NCBI GenBank assembly: GCA_026413255.1
Contig: JAOCZO010000025.1
Span: 91,795-155,794 of the forward strand
From: Fereydounia khargensis
Taxonomy: Eukaryota > Basidiomycota > Ustilaginomycetes > Urocystidales > Fereydouniaceae
DNA: 64,000 nt
Reading direction: 5' to 3'
The first letter of the stretch is position 1. Each line of letters begins with the position of its first letter. This document shows positions 31,644-42,952 of the stretch, one piece after another. The notes under the pieces are model-generated. The model was not told where the DNA came from. It saw only the letters and a list, made by a program, of their open reading frames with translations, and ran no database searches. A program made the translations under genes and the position numbers.

Positions 31644-32618
31644 TCACTCTGTCCTCGATTGTGTGTGAAGGGTATGAACGAACTCCTCGCCTTCTCTTGT
31701 GACAGCTTCTTTCTCTGTATCAATTCTGACGCTAGTTTGCGCGGTGCTGCCTGACTTTGGAAGTTTGCAAAGCTGCTTGAAAGCCCATCCAGGATGACCA
31801 ACTGTTAGCGCGATCATTGAGATGAGCACCATCGCGCCATCAAGGACGAGGAAGCTCGGCTCGTCTCTCTGAATGGGACCTCCCCATCCACCAGCCATCT
31901 CAGGAATGCGATAGATGCATCGTATAAGAATGCCGGTGAATGCGATACCCGTCGTCCACGTGAATAGCTTGAAACGCGGGTCAGCAAGACGATTCCGAGC
32001 TCCAATCGAAAGCGATCCCTTTGGCAATTTGCGTGTGCGGTGAATGTACTCTAGCGTGACGGACGCAAATGCAATCAGCTGAGCGACTTGCATGGCGATG
32101 CCAACCAATATCACGTCATTACCAGCGTTCAAGAGCGGGACGTTGGTCCTGTCCGTGGAGGCTGCCGAGGCCGCCAGCGCACCGCCGATTGCTTGCGTTA
32201 CGATGGAGACAAGATCAAGGCTGATAAAAAGCCACGTGTACCAAGCCGGTCGGAGACGACTTTGCTTTGCACCAAAGACGAGGACAATGTGCTTGAGCGT
32301 CAAATTAACACATGCCGAGGCGAAGGACGGCGCCAAGATCAACATGATAATCTGCAGACGATACGCGGGCTGGCTCCAAGGATTGCTGTTCATCAGAACT
32401 CGACCAACATACCCCGCTGTCTCCATACCGCTTCCGAGAAAAATGAAGCCCAACCAGCTCCATGTCCGATACTTGAGGCCGAATCCCACCTGCAACAGCG
32501 CGATGATGCCGAAGGCGATGGTGAAAAAGATGTTGGCTCCTAAATTCGGGAAATACCCGTAGGTGGTAGCGCCCACAGGACATGCTGGAGTTACTTGCTT
32601 GCAAACGCTGTGGTCCAT
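31644..32618 (-). CDS. RTA1-like seven-TM membrane protein
   Basis: Single exon, 324 residues from MDHSVCKQV; an upstream ATG at 32714 adds 32 residues without clear character. It has about seven hydrophobic helices, beginning YGYFPNLGANIFFTIAFGII. Family marks are GSGMETAGYVGR, QIIMLILAPSFASACVNLTLKHIV, IQAIGGALAAS-like (VTQAIGGAL) and the IRCIYRIPEMAGG motif with LDGAMVLIS. These are typical of the RTA1/RSB1 family, plasma-membrane proteins linked to sphingoid-base export and drug or lipid stress in yeasts. The C-terminal tail is polar. Transported substrate unknown. Confidence 0.9.
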   Translation of the reverse strand: MDHSVCKQVTPACPVGATTYGYFPNLGANIFFTIAFGIIALLQVGFGLKYRTWSWLGFIFLGSGMETAGYVGRVLMNSNPWSQPAYRLQIIMLILAPSFASACVNLTLKHIVLVFGAKQSRLRPAWYTWLFISLDLVSIVTQAIGGALAASAASTDRTNVPLLNAGNDVILVGIAMQVAQLIAFASVTLEYIHRTRKLPKGSLSIGARNRLADPRFKLFTWTTGIAFTGILIRCIYRIPEMAGGWGGPIQRDEPSFLVLDGAMVLISMIALTVGHPGWAFKQLCKLPKSGSTAQTSVRIDTEKEAVTREGEEFVHTLHTQSRTE

Positions 32619-34758
32619 CTTCTTCCTAAGGAGGGCGAAACAAGCTTGACGAACAGATGATGAAGGAGCAAGGAAAGAGCAATTTGGGAAAGCAGTGACT
32701 ACTAAAAGTACCACGGTGCGAACTGCCTATCCACGTCTCTCCCGCCCCGGGATACGACTTCTCTGGACCTGCATCGGCAAAATTGAGCAAGCGAGATTAC
32801 AGTTGTGCCCATCAACTCCTTAAAGTGAAAGGGGGAAAGTTTGTCATGCTGGCGGAATTTGATCCCTGAATGGCGCGGAGTTAAAATTCCGAAGTTATAC
32901 TCACCCGTCTCTGGCACTCGGCTGGGTGAGAAGGCCAATCGGGCTCGAGTAGAGAAGTGACATGGTGGACCACGAACAACGAAATGCATCGCGGGACAGC
33001 TGGTGGCTGGTCGCAAATGGGACCAGGTCGGTCATACTATGTGGTAGAAGTCGGTCTTACCACGGCATTCACCACTACTCGACTTGGCAAGCGCAGACCG
33101 CAAACCAGTGGCACCAGATGATGCTCATTTCAAGTCCTTCGCTTCATCTCGACTCAACTTTGCGCATGATTCGAAAGGGATCCATGCAAGGCATGTCGGC
33201 GTTGCAACCCTTTGTTTAAAAGGTCCTGGCATGCTCACTGGTCAACCTCGCCTCATCCAAACGAAATCTTAGGGTGGCACTAGGAAAGTTCGATCCCATG
33301 ACGGAGATTCTGGATCAAGCGTCGCATCTGCAGTATGCCAAGTTGCTATTACATGGTGTCCGCCTGAGAAATCAGGTCGAGTTCAAGAAATTGCAGATTA
33401 TCTCTGGCCGCAGTGGGTACGCGGAGGGCAAGATGCTTTCAGATCAATGGATAGCCTCAATACGCGATAAGCCAAAGGTGATAGAAGAGATCGTTCTTCA
33501 TTCAAGCGCCATTTTCTCGTGCTCGTCCGAGGCATCATCCCAGCCGCTCCTACTGTTCTATTCAGCTGTCTGCCTATGTGCTCGGTCTCGCAGTGGTCTT
33601 GTTCCTGATGGAAAATTTCTCTCCCATGTTGGCATGCTTTTGCATCGATTGGCACCCTCTCGTCTCGTTCAAGTTGTTGGCGACACTTTGCGAACTGGAA
33701 CTTGGCCTGATGGAGGCGCTTTGGCTCCGCATCCCACGCTCTTGGAACCAGAGTTTTCAAGCGACGGACACGACCTGATCTGAAAGCCAGATCAGTTGTG
33801 TTGCCTTACGAACTGTAGACACGCACTGACCGGTGTTAGTTTTCCCCCTTTTTTTTTACTGATATTTTTTTCTTCTTCCTCCGAATCACACAAAGCACGG
33901 TGTCACGATGTATTAGACCTATGGTGTCCGAGCTACTTTATGATGGATTTCTGCGTACCAGGGCTACGGTTAGGGCTTACACAGCCACTATTGGACCAAT
34001 AATACACGCCGCATTGCTGCTAGGACCTCAACAGGCTGATTCTTTCGCAGCGTGACTGGCGTCATCGCTGCCTTCATCTGTAACGGAATGAAGACTCGGT
34101 CATGGCTTTCCCTTTGCCGAATGATGGAATCCGAAGTCCAGCACCTGTCGAGGCACTTCACCCTGACCAGGTCACCAGTTCCGACGTCACTGATTCATAT
34201 TCTTCTTGTACGTTAGCTGTAATGCTGTCGCAAGCTGGCGTGTACGCCCGATCGTTTGAAATTCTTCGCAGCTCCTTTCTAAGCACTCGCCCTGTAACTT
34301 TAACACTCAATTACCAAGGGGCACAGCAGGCTGTCAATTTACCAAACCAATACATGCAATCCTTATCACCTCCAGTTACGGAATTCAGCCTGATCAAGAT
34401 TCTTTTTGATGCTTCACATAATCACGCCCGGCATGTCTCGTCCATTGTTGACGTACTCGGTGATTCCTTCCGTGCGCGCGAAGAAGCTTCTCAAAGTGGC
34501 AGTGCCCGGCGACAAATGCAGCCCTGAATTGGATGACCTTCGCGTCGTTGGAGCAAAATATTCTCCATCGAATCCATCTCTGGACCAGGCAAGCAAAGCC
34601 ATACGGGAGACAGGAAGTGGAGAAAAAGATGCGGCTGACATAGTATATGCGGCACAGAAAGGAGACTGTATTCAAAAAGCTAGACAAGTCTGAGTCAAAC
34701 TACAGTATGTACAAGAAGTAGAAGTAAGGATACCGGAAAGAATGAGGCATGGGATCGA
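32619..34758. other. 2.1-kb intergenic region
   Basis: No gene that I can support. Frames at 33274-33783 and 34102-34527 were considered and are not recognisable. One TACAGTA lies near 34700. Degraded gene remains are possible. Confidence 0.45.
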
Positions 34759-35886
34759 CTACTTGGGATTAGAATCGGCCGATACAGGGATGGTGTGACC
34801 CTCAGGTACTGGGTCAAAGATAGAAAGGGAGAAGTCGACATTGGAGTCTCCGCTCTCGACACGGTCGCGCAAGGTGCCAAAGGCCCAGTCCCAGAAGAGA
34901 GACTGCTTGCCATAGTTTGCGGCCTTACGCCAGCCCTCGCGGTGATGAAGGTCGTGGTCCTCGACGGTGAGTGTAGCCTGGGGCAGTACCCAGTTGAAGA
35001 TGAAGCCGGTGCTGAAGAACTCAATGCGTGCTCGGATGCCGGTGTGGCCGAGAGCCTCCGTGATGCCAACCATCGTCATGATCACTACCCAGTCGAAAAA
35101 GTTGAAGCCGGGGAAGATGGCCTTGGTCACCAGCGTTGCAAGGCCTGGGCAGATGACGGTCTCGATGATTTCTTGGGCATCGTCAGCGAGGATCGTGAGC
35201 GAGACGCTAGGATGCTTCGTCAGGTGGTGCGTCTTGTGAATGTTCCAGGCGTCAAAGTTAAAGATCGGAATCGTCCCAAGCTCATGAGTTGCACGGTGAT
35301 AGGCGTAGAAGAAGAAGTCAAGTGCAAGGGTGAGCGTAAAGAGTTGAAGAGGGAACCAAAGAGACAATGTCACTGGCGCGCTTGCGTCATAGAGGTATAG
35401 TGCGCCCAGCCCGACTCGAGCGATTACGCCGTAAATGAACTCAGCAGCAAGCCGGTCCAACTTGTAGTCAGGCACCTTGTCGCGTGGTTTGTCGCCGTCT
35501 AGATATCCCCACTTGTAACCCAGGCGGACAAACATAGTTGTAGCCCAGTCAGAAACGACCTCCTGAACCACGAACCAGTAAAGGGTAGTTGCCCAAAGAG
35601 GCAGCGGTCGCCAATAAGTATGGCAGAGGTACTGAAGCACGACTCCGACCAAAGTTGGCGGGATGAACCGAATCAAGAGAGACCAGGAGCTTCCTACGGG
35701 AAGCTTACCGTAATGCCTTTCGATGACTGGAGCGTTGGTGTGTGCCTGAACTCCGTTGATGAACTTCATGGACCAGGTTTGATCGGATGCGTTACGAAGG
35801 TACCAAGTAGACTTCATCTTACCGCTCGTCTGGTGTTGTACACCTCCAGCCTCGCTGGAAACTGCCGTTGTGGTGATTGTCGACAT
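34759..35886 (-). CDS. Membrane fatty-acid hydroxylase / sterol desaturase family enzyme
   Basis: Single exon, 375 residues from MSTITTTAV; an in-frame ATG at 35916 adds ten residues. It has several transmembrane helices and the full set of histidine boxes of the diiron superfamily: HRATHE (about 197-202), HKTHH (about 217-221), an isolated H in GHTGIR (281) and HDLHH (311-315). It would hydroxylate or desaturate a lipid in the ER membrane using O2 and electrons from cytochrome b5 or a similar donor. Smut glycolipid clusters contain fatty-acid hydroxylases, but no acyltransferase, P450 or glycosyltransferase of such a cluster is intact here. The substrate is unknown. One CGGTTC half motif is near 36015. 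Confidence 0.88.
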   Translation of the reverse strand: MSTITTTAVSSEAGGVQHQTSGKMKSTWYLRNASDQTWSMKFINGVQAHTNAPVIERHYGKLPVGSSWSLLIRFIPPTLVGVVLQYLCHTYWRPLPLWATTLYWFVVQEVVSDWATTMFVRLGYKWGYLDGDKPRDKVPDYKLDRLAAEFIYGVIARVGLGALYLYDASAPVTLSLWFPLQLFTLTLALDFFFYAYHRATHELGTIPIFNFDAWNIHKTHHLTKHPSVSLTILADDAQEIIETVICPGLATLVTKAIFPGFNFFDWVVIMTMVGITEALGHTGIRARIEFFSTGFIFNWVLPQATLTVEDHDLHHREGWRKAANYGKQSLFWDWAFGTLRDRVESGDSNVDFSLSIFDPVPEGHTIPVSADSNPK

Positions 35887-36810
35887 CTTTGTAGGCTTGA
35901 GGAAAGAGAGAGGCACTTTGAAGATTGTGGAAAGAAGTTGGGTTGATGAGTAGCAATGGATGAAGTTTGGGCTCCGCTTGCCTCCTTTAATACTTTCTGA
36001 TGGTGGTGTCCACTCGGTTCTAATGCCGTATGGATATCGCCCTGCCGCTCAACAACAGCGCTTTGGACGTGCTGCACAAAGGCGATACTGTACATGTCGT
36101 CGTGCTTGGTAAGATCTGCCTTTCTCGGTTGAGCAGGCCCAGACCGGTCTAGTGGGCATGGTCAACTCCCATATCGACGCTTGCGAGAGCCATATTCCTT
36201 GAGTCAGAAAGACAGGGTACCCAACGCTGTTATTCGGACCGAGTGGAATGTGGGTTGAGAAGCGGCCTGACTGACGTATTGTCGCCTGGCCTGGCGTTAC
36301 GCCAACCAGAACGTTCCTATTCTGGGATAGTCCGATATTATGTTACCGTTTGTCTGGATTGTAGTTTCAATACAAAACGCGCGTTACGCGCGTTTCGATG
36401 AAATCTGTCTTTCTGCATCTGGCGCCACTTGGCTGCATTTCACTGTACTAGCCAGTATAGTACAGTACAGTACTTTAGATAGGCACACATGAACCCTAAG
36501 CCGCCGTAAATGGTCGGCAGCCCGTGTCGTTATTTGTCGCAAATGACATGAGGCCAGCTGTCCAGCATCCTCCATGTGCCTTAGTTATGGACCAAGACAC
36601 GATGCCTGATTCCGATAACACCAATCCGATCCAAGCATCGTTGTTACCTTTGCATCGCCTCACATTTCGTCGTCATCTACTATACGCGCTAGGAGCAGAT
36701 GAGATGCACTTCCCTTCAAGCGACTCTCCTGGCTTGATCACGTGGAAATCATCCTTCTCCAAAACCCGTTTCGCCCTTGCATAGCGTTGATGAACTTCCG
36801 CGCTCCTACC
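35887..36810. other. Intergenic region
   Basis: No gene. TACTGTA/TACAGTA motifs occur at about 36085 and as a double copy near 36460. Confidence 0.5.
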
Positions 36811-36942
36811 ACGGTCGGATGTTTTCCAACTTTCCAACCGTCTTGTTGGTGTTTGGCAATCCTCGTAGCTATGGGGTTGCGCCTTCGATAAGGCAGTTGC
36901 CATCGCAAAGCATGTCAAGGTCCCGAGCATCGATGCTGTTGA
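36811..36942 (-). pseudogene. Relic of a phytanoyl-CoA dioxygenase (PhyH) gene
   Basis: Read on the minus strand, the segment gives SIDARDLDMLCDGNCLIEGATP, a TAG at 36871-36869, then LRGLPNTNKTVGKLENIRP. This aligns with residues about 40-82 of the intact PhyH protein at 60899-61948 (LDAWHRDLLRDGYCVVKGAIP and on). The two DNAs also match by eye (36880-36940 with 61780-61830). The in-frame stop and the absence of the iron-binding part show a decayed partial copy. Confidence 0.7.
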
Positions 36943-38526
36943 GAAGATTGTGAATGAAATTGGTGTCTTTGGGTTGAGTCTGCTTGCGTGTGTATCTTGA
37001 GAGGCGAAAGGGTCAGATAAGACGGGGGAGACTGTGAAGAGGTCTGAACAAGCATCATTATAGCAGAGTGTAATGCTCTGGTGGTAATTCGTCTCTTGTC
37101 TCAGGTTAGTGGGGAACAGGGCTGGAGGAATCAGAGCAATGTTCGGACTGGGCTGTGTGGATAGTCCCGGCCTGCAATGTTTCTAGGTTGTCAACAACTT
37201 GGACTTTGGCCTCGTCGTTTATTCGTCATGCGTACAACCCTGAGTCATACTGGACGGACTGGGCCTTGCAAGCTTCGGTTCGCGCGAATGTCGGGCGAAC
37301 GTTCTCGGTTCAAGGTAGTGGTTTGATTTCCCCATGCTTGAGGTCACGAGCCCTAGTTCTGGGCAAATGAACGCAACTGGGTTGGGACCAGTAAGACCCA
37401 TGCGCGCTGCTTCGGACAGTCCTTCCTACCCGCAAAACCCCGCCTCCACCACGTTGCACAGGTGAGATCAGATGTTGATCCTGTCACCTACTTTCCATGT
37501 CACTTCATCGGGCGATGACATCGTAGCAACAGCTGCGTTGAGTGCTGCTCGAAGTCACCTACAACACGCTTTGATATCAGCACACTTTTATCTCATTATT
37601 ACCCTGAAGGGGGAGCTCGTCGCTTGCAAAGAGTTCTAGGCTCGTTATTTTCTTCCATCATACTAGCGTAGATACTTTCGACACTCTCGGCCTTGGGGGA
37701 TTCTAGAAGGCAAATGAAGCGTTTGTTCGCGTGAAGACAAAGTAGACTCCAAGAATCGGTCCCTAGATGTGGGGCCCCGCTCATTCGCAAACCTTTCTTG
37801 GAACATGGCAGCGGTCGATTGACTCTTGAGAGGTCAGATGAGTTCAAATCCATGCCTACTGCCTTCACGACTCGTGTCAGTTTGAGCAATTCCCGCGCTG
37901 CTGGTAAAGAGCGTATCGTAGCAACGAACGGTTGGGCTGCGCGCCATGGATCCCGCGAATGGCGGAGGTTGAATTTCCTTCGGTTCGGCTGCATTAAGCA
38001 CAACTGATGCATGCAGACTCTCTCCGAACCGAACGAATCGGAGGGGGCTGCTCAGGATTCCCCACCCAACCCGAACCGTGGAAGTGTCTCCGGAAAGGCT
38101 CACGGGGACGGGCAATATTACAGAATACCAAGATTAGGGTCTGACAATTCGAATATCTAAGCGCGGGACGTTCAATCATGAGAGGAAGAAGAACAAGCAA
38201 ACGTACCAGTACATATTCCCCCATTTTGTCTCTCACCGTCCACTTCCCCAACCTAAGCTCAATACATCGAACGGTGATATCCTTCAAGATAACTTCTCCT
38301 CTTCAGGGTGTCGGAGTTCCGTGAGAAGCTTCCTAACAAGACCTTTGCATAAGCTTCTTAAACATTGCATCCAGGCTTAACGATAAACACGATAAATCCT
38401 TCAGCAGAAATCGAGGTTTGCCTTGAAGCCGAACTTATTATAAGGTCCTGTCCATCTCGACAAGAAACGGGGAACGAGAAGCAAGAAGCGAAAAGCGAGG
38501 AACAATCAAGACCGTCCTTTTTGAAT
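36943..38526. other. Intergenic region, promoter of the 14-TM transporter
   Basis: No gene recognised. Three CCGAACCG/CGGTTCGG motifs at 37981, 38024 and 38071 lie 450-550 bp before the transporter start. Confidence 0.55.
37981..38078. promoter_or_regulatory. Cluster of three CCGAACCG motifs
   Basis: CGGTTCGG at 37981 and CCGAACCG at 38024 and 38071, within 100 bp. The inverted CGG triplets resemble targets of Zn2Cys6 regulators, one of which is encoded at 43909-46585. Function is inferred only. Confidence 0.45.
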
Positions 38527-40225
38527 ATGGAGGGAAAAAACCAGAACAACTCAACCCACGTCGATCTCGCACCTGTGGAGACTCGAATGAGTGATTACGT
38601 CCCACCGGTCATGTCAGATTGGCAGCGGCGACTCACCATGTTGACGCTTTGCCTCACCCTGTTTCTCAGTGCTCTCGACGTAACTATCATCTCGACCGCG
38701 TTACCTACAATTGCCCGAGAGCTTGGCGCGACAGGACAGCAATACGCTTGGATCAGTAGTGGATTTACTCTGTCCAGCACCGCTTCGACCCCCGTATGGG
38801 GCAAAGCATCCGATATATTCGGTCGGCGTTCTACCGTCATCACAAGTGCTGCAACGTTCATGGCAGGTAGCCTGGTCTGTGCCTTGGCCTCCGATGGCTC
38901 TATGCTTATCGCCGGCCGTGTAGTGCAAGGTCTCGGCGCTGGCGGCTCTCTTGTGATGGTCACCATCATCATTGGAGATCTCTTTTCTTTGAAGGATCGC
39001 CCCAAGTATTATGGCTATACGGGAATGGTTTGGGGGATTTCCAGTGCCCTAGGTCCGGCGCTTGGAGGAGTTTTTGTCGAGACGATCGGATGGCGATGGT
39101 GCTGTGGGTGACCAAACTAAGCTTATATCGCACTAGTCTGTCTGCTAAACGGTCAACTTTTTATCTTTTCTGACAGTCTACATAAACCTTCCTTTCGACG
39201 GTCTTGCCATCATCATTTTGTTTTTCGTGCTCAAGGTGGAAATCCAACGTGAATCGATCAGGGAAGGTCTGCGAACACTCGACTGGGCTGGTTTTGCCCT
39301 CATCATTGGTGGTACGATCCTCTTTCTCTATGGGCTAGAGATGGGAGCGACTAAGACACAGCCGTGGTCCGCTCCCATGGTCGTCTGCATGATGGTCTTT
39401 GGCATCCTACTTCTTACTTCTTTCATGGTGTGGGAGGCACGATTCGCGGCCAAGCCAATCATCCCGGGCCGCATATTTTCCAAGTCCACCAATATGGCCG
39501 CGTTCGTGCTTGCATGTCTGCATGCATTCACGGTAATCTCGTACGACTTTTTCTTGCCGCTATACTCGCAGATCATTCTCGGCCTGACACCTTTGATTTC
39601 TGGTGTGACACTCTTCGCCTTAGTCCTGCCAATGTCGTTCATGCCTATCGTAGGGGCGTTTGTCATTCGCAGGACAGGCAACTACGTCTATCCTTGTTAC
39701 GTTGGAGCCATCTTCATGACGCTAGGTAGCGGGCTCTTCATTAGCTTCAAGACAGAAAGGGAATGGGCCAAGGTCATCTCATTCCAGATCATCGCTGGCT
39801 TTGGAGCAGGTCTTCTCTTCCAGAGTCCCATGATTGCTCTGCAAAACTTTCTACACCAGAGTGACATGGCCGCAGCGATGTCAGCGTTCAGCTTTTTGCG
39901 AAGTCTCTGCACATCGATATCCGTCGTGATTGGGTCTGTGCTGATCCAGCACTCGTTGGACGGTGGAAGCATCACATCTCTCCACGGTAACGGAGAAGCG
40001 GCACAAGACACGTCTGAACATGCGTACATGACCGGGCTACGCAACATGTGGACATTTTATTGTGCCGTCTGTGGGCTTATGCTCGCATCCACTGCATTCA
40101 TCAAGCAGAAGCGAAAGACAACGACTATCACAAACGAAAAGAAACCTCAGCCGACTCAAAGTACAACTTGCAAAGCGAGTCCCCATGAAACGTCTTCCGC
40201 CAGCGACGTAAAGGAGATTCCATAA
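38527..40225 (+). CDS. MFS transporter of the 14-TM drug:H+ antiporter type (DHA14)
   Basis: Two exons, 38527-39103 and 39177-40225, with a 73-nt intron (GTGGGT..GACAG). The splice restores the family motif GWRWCFYINLPFDGLA. The product has 541 residues with a polar N-terminus. Other MFS marks are LFLSALDVTIISTALPTIA (TM1, motif D1), WGKASDIFGRR (motif A), QGLGAGGSLVM (motif B) and GISSALGPALGGVFVETIGWRW (motif C, antiporter signature). Exporters of this group expel toxic compounds or secondary metabolites from the plasma membrane. The C-terminus is a polar tail. I chose the start at MEGKNQN; an ATG at 38365 extends a non-family tail. Three CCGAACCG motifs lie upstream. Confidence 0.93.
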
Positions 40226-41151
40226 AGAAGTATGGAGAACCGTTGTAGTGGTGGTGTCTCTAGTAGACATTTCAAATATTTCCATAGACGCTTTGATCCA
40301 GATCCAGAGTGCACGTACTTGAAGAAGCGATCGGCAGGTTGCAACGATGGCAAATATAGATAACTCAATCGTCTGTGCTTGGCAGCTATGGGGTCTGTGC
40401 GGGTATCGTATCGTACTCGTGGTCTTGATTGGTTCCGAAGATTCGGGAGATCTGGCACTCAACAATTACACGCACCACTTGATTCTGGACCAAACGAACC
40501 AAGAAGGCTCGCATCTCCCCAATGCCCACAGGTTCTTACTCCTTATTCAAAGTTTAAGTGCACACTGTAAATGGTTTGAAACCCACCCGCTGCGATCGCC
40601 GGAAAAGAAAACACAGATTTACATTTCATGCTGGAGAACGCTTCAAAGTGCACGAAGGACGTACAGTACTGTAACTTTCAAATAGCGGGTCGTACACTGA
40701 TGTTTTCATTTGAGCAGAGCAACCGAAGGTACAGTATGTCACTGTGGTTCAAATTGGCAATTACAGCAACAAGACATTCCTGACAATGTTAGCCCAGGAA
40801 ATCCACTTCATACTCTCTGATTCCATGTATCTCAAACCAGGTTTTCAAAGGCAATGTGAAGCAGCGAAGGTTCGCATCTTGCAGCACGATCGAACGGTTC
40901 AGAATGAGCAAGAGATCGACACTGGATCATGATGGTGTTTTCAAAACGTACTGAATTCCCGCTGCTTATGCCGACCAGCGCGGGATTTCGCGGGACGGCA
41001 GCACGGCACCACAAGTGGTAGTCAGACCTACGGAACACATGCTTCTGCGAGTCAGTGACACATTACTTCGAGGCTCTTCTTTGCACTAAACGATGAATTC
41101 CCTGTACTGAAGCTTTGCGACTGACGGTAACCAATCAAATTTCCAATTTGT
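40226..41151. other. Convergent spacer
   Basis: Lies between the 3' ends of the two MFS genes. No gene is seen. TACAGTA/TACTGTA motifs occur near 40663, 40668 and 40731. Confidence 0.55.
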
Positions 41152-42952
41152 TCAAGCTTTATCCTTGGTAGCGACCCAGCGCCCAGTGAAGATGCGGATG
41201 CGTTTACCGAAGAAGTAAAGGAGTATGGCAAAGGCACCCATGACAGCAGTGAGGCCAGCAAACATGTTGAACGCTCCATCGTATCCCATCGAGTCAATCA
41301 TGTCCCATACGCGGAAGCTGACTCCAAAGGAGAGCAATCCTCGATGGGCGCAAATGATGATGAGTAGCGAGCTAGCTCGCTGAGGGTACGAGTCAAGCAG
41401 GTAGGTAATCGCGACAATGTTGGCGCCGATGAATGTGAAGAAGTAGGCGGCAAGGGCCCATACGTAGGTGAACCAGTGGTACTTGTCCGGGTGCGTTGCG
41501 CCCTGTCCATAGAGGACGGAGGTGATCACTCCAACGATAATGGGCAGAATGAGAGGAATCAGTCGAGTCTCGGGCTCATGAATGCCTCCACGTCGCTTGG
41601 CAAACCACTTGATGATCCAGTCACTACCGAACCCGTAGATGGGCAGAGCCACAAGCGAAGTGATGATCTGGCCGGTGTTGGCATAGCTTGTCGAAGAATG
41701 AGGCCAATTATAGGGGGCACCCTCAACAATGCTTCCGTACTGTAGGAAAAGATTTAAATCAGACACTTTGCGAGCAAGGTAGTGACGGAAAAAGGGGCTA
41801 CTGACTGTCATTCCAATGGCGATGTTGCAGCCCAAAGTGACGCCGTTGATGGCCAGAGCCCAGAAGACGTTAGGGAAGAGAATCAGCGTCCAGGCATCCT
41901 TGAACACGATCCAGGCCTTGTCCCATTCGGGTTTGCCCACCCAAAGACGCATGCTCGAGCGCAACGTACGCGGCTCGTACCGTTCATAGTCGAGGGAAGG
42001 ACGCTCCGTATGGATACGAAAGCCCTGGTCGGAGTGCAACGATCCACTGCCTTCGGTAGCATTGGTACTCTCCTGATACGAGGATTGGGGTCGGTAGTAC
42101 TTGGTCTCGGGGAGGAGGAAGAAGGCTGCAACAAAGCAAAGGCCACATAAACAGCAGCCAATTCCGTACCACCACTGCGGACCGATTGCAGCCGCGATAG
42201 GTGAGGCAAAGAGAACGAAGATGGCGACGGCGATCACCTGAATTGTCTGCTGAATCATAAGGAAGCGTGCACGTTCGTGCAAAAAGACGATCTCCTGCGT
42301 AATCATGGGCACCAAAGCTTCGCTCTGTCCAGCTGCAATCCCGAGGAGCAGGCGTGAGCCAAGATGCCAGTTGTAGTTGTGTGCCGCGGTTCCTGCACCT
42401 GCGCATAGGCCGATGGCAACGCACATGATGGCTGTTGCAACGAGGAACACACTTCGACGGCCCACGGCGACAGCAATTGGCATGCCAATCAAGTTTCCAA
42501 TGCCCATGGTCAGGTTTGGCAGACTGAGCATGTAGCTGATCTCCTGGTACCCCTTTCCAATAGAAGCATACTCAGGAATGTAGAAGCTGAGAATGCCTCC
42601 AAAGCCGCTGACGATACCAAGGCCGATCACCGAGAACAGCGAAAGGCAAACGATGATGACAATTTTTTGCCACACAGGCAAGTTGAGAGGGTCTGTGGTC
42701 CGGTGCACACACGATATTAGTTGTGGTCGCCATATCTCAATTTCTTTTGTCCGATTGCTTTATTTGTAGCTCACCCTGAGGATCGGCAGTTGGCGCTGGG
42801 ACGTAGACAATCTTGCCTGCCGTCAGCTGGACGGTGCCGCTCACGTTGACTCGGGATTTGTCAACCTCAAGCTTGAGTTCGTCTTCATTATCGTAGGTGG
42901 TCACCTCGACGTCGAGGCCGTTGGCATTCTTAATCTTGTCTTCGTCATCCAT
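41152..42952 (-). CDS. MFS transporter, 12-TM type
   Basis: Exons 42952-42775, 42692-41806 and 41739-41152 give 550 residues. Intron 1 (42774-42693, 82 nt, GTGAGC..CACAG) is certain because the frame breaks. Intron 2 (41805-41740, 66 nt, GTCAGT..CTACAG) is in frame and without stop codons, but removing it joins IGMT to YGSIVEGAPYNW, the usual loop of this MFS group, and deletes 22 residues that fit no helix. The N-terminus is acidic. Marks include GMPIAVAVGRR, RLLLGIAAGQSEALVPMI and PETKYYRP, and a long polar central loop. It is likely a plasma-membrane symporter or exporter; substrate unknown. It shares a promoter region with the divergent Zn2Cys6 gene. Confidence 0.88.

Noticed and set aside
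33274-33783. A 169-codon plus-strand frame
   Set aside because: Neighbouring frames look equally protein-like, no motif recognised, no promoter or splice support. It could be a decayed gene, but I cannot name it.
34102-34693. Two overlapping open frames before the fatty-acid hydroxylase
   Set aside because: No recognisable motif; they overlap in different frames and could equally be chance or relics.
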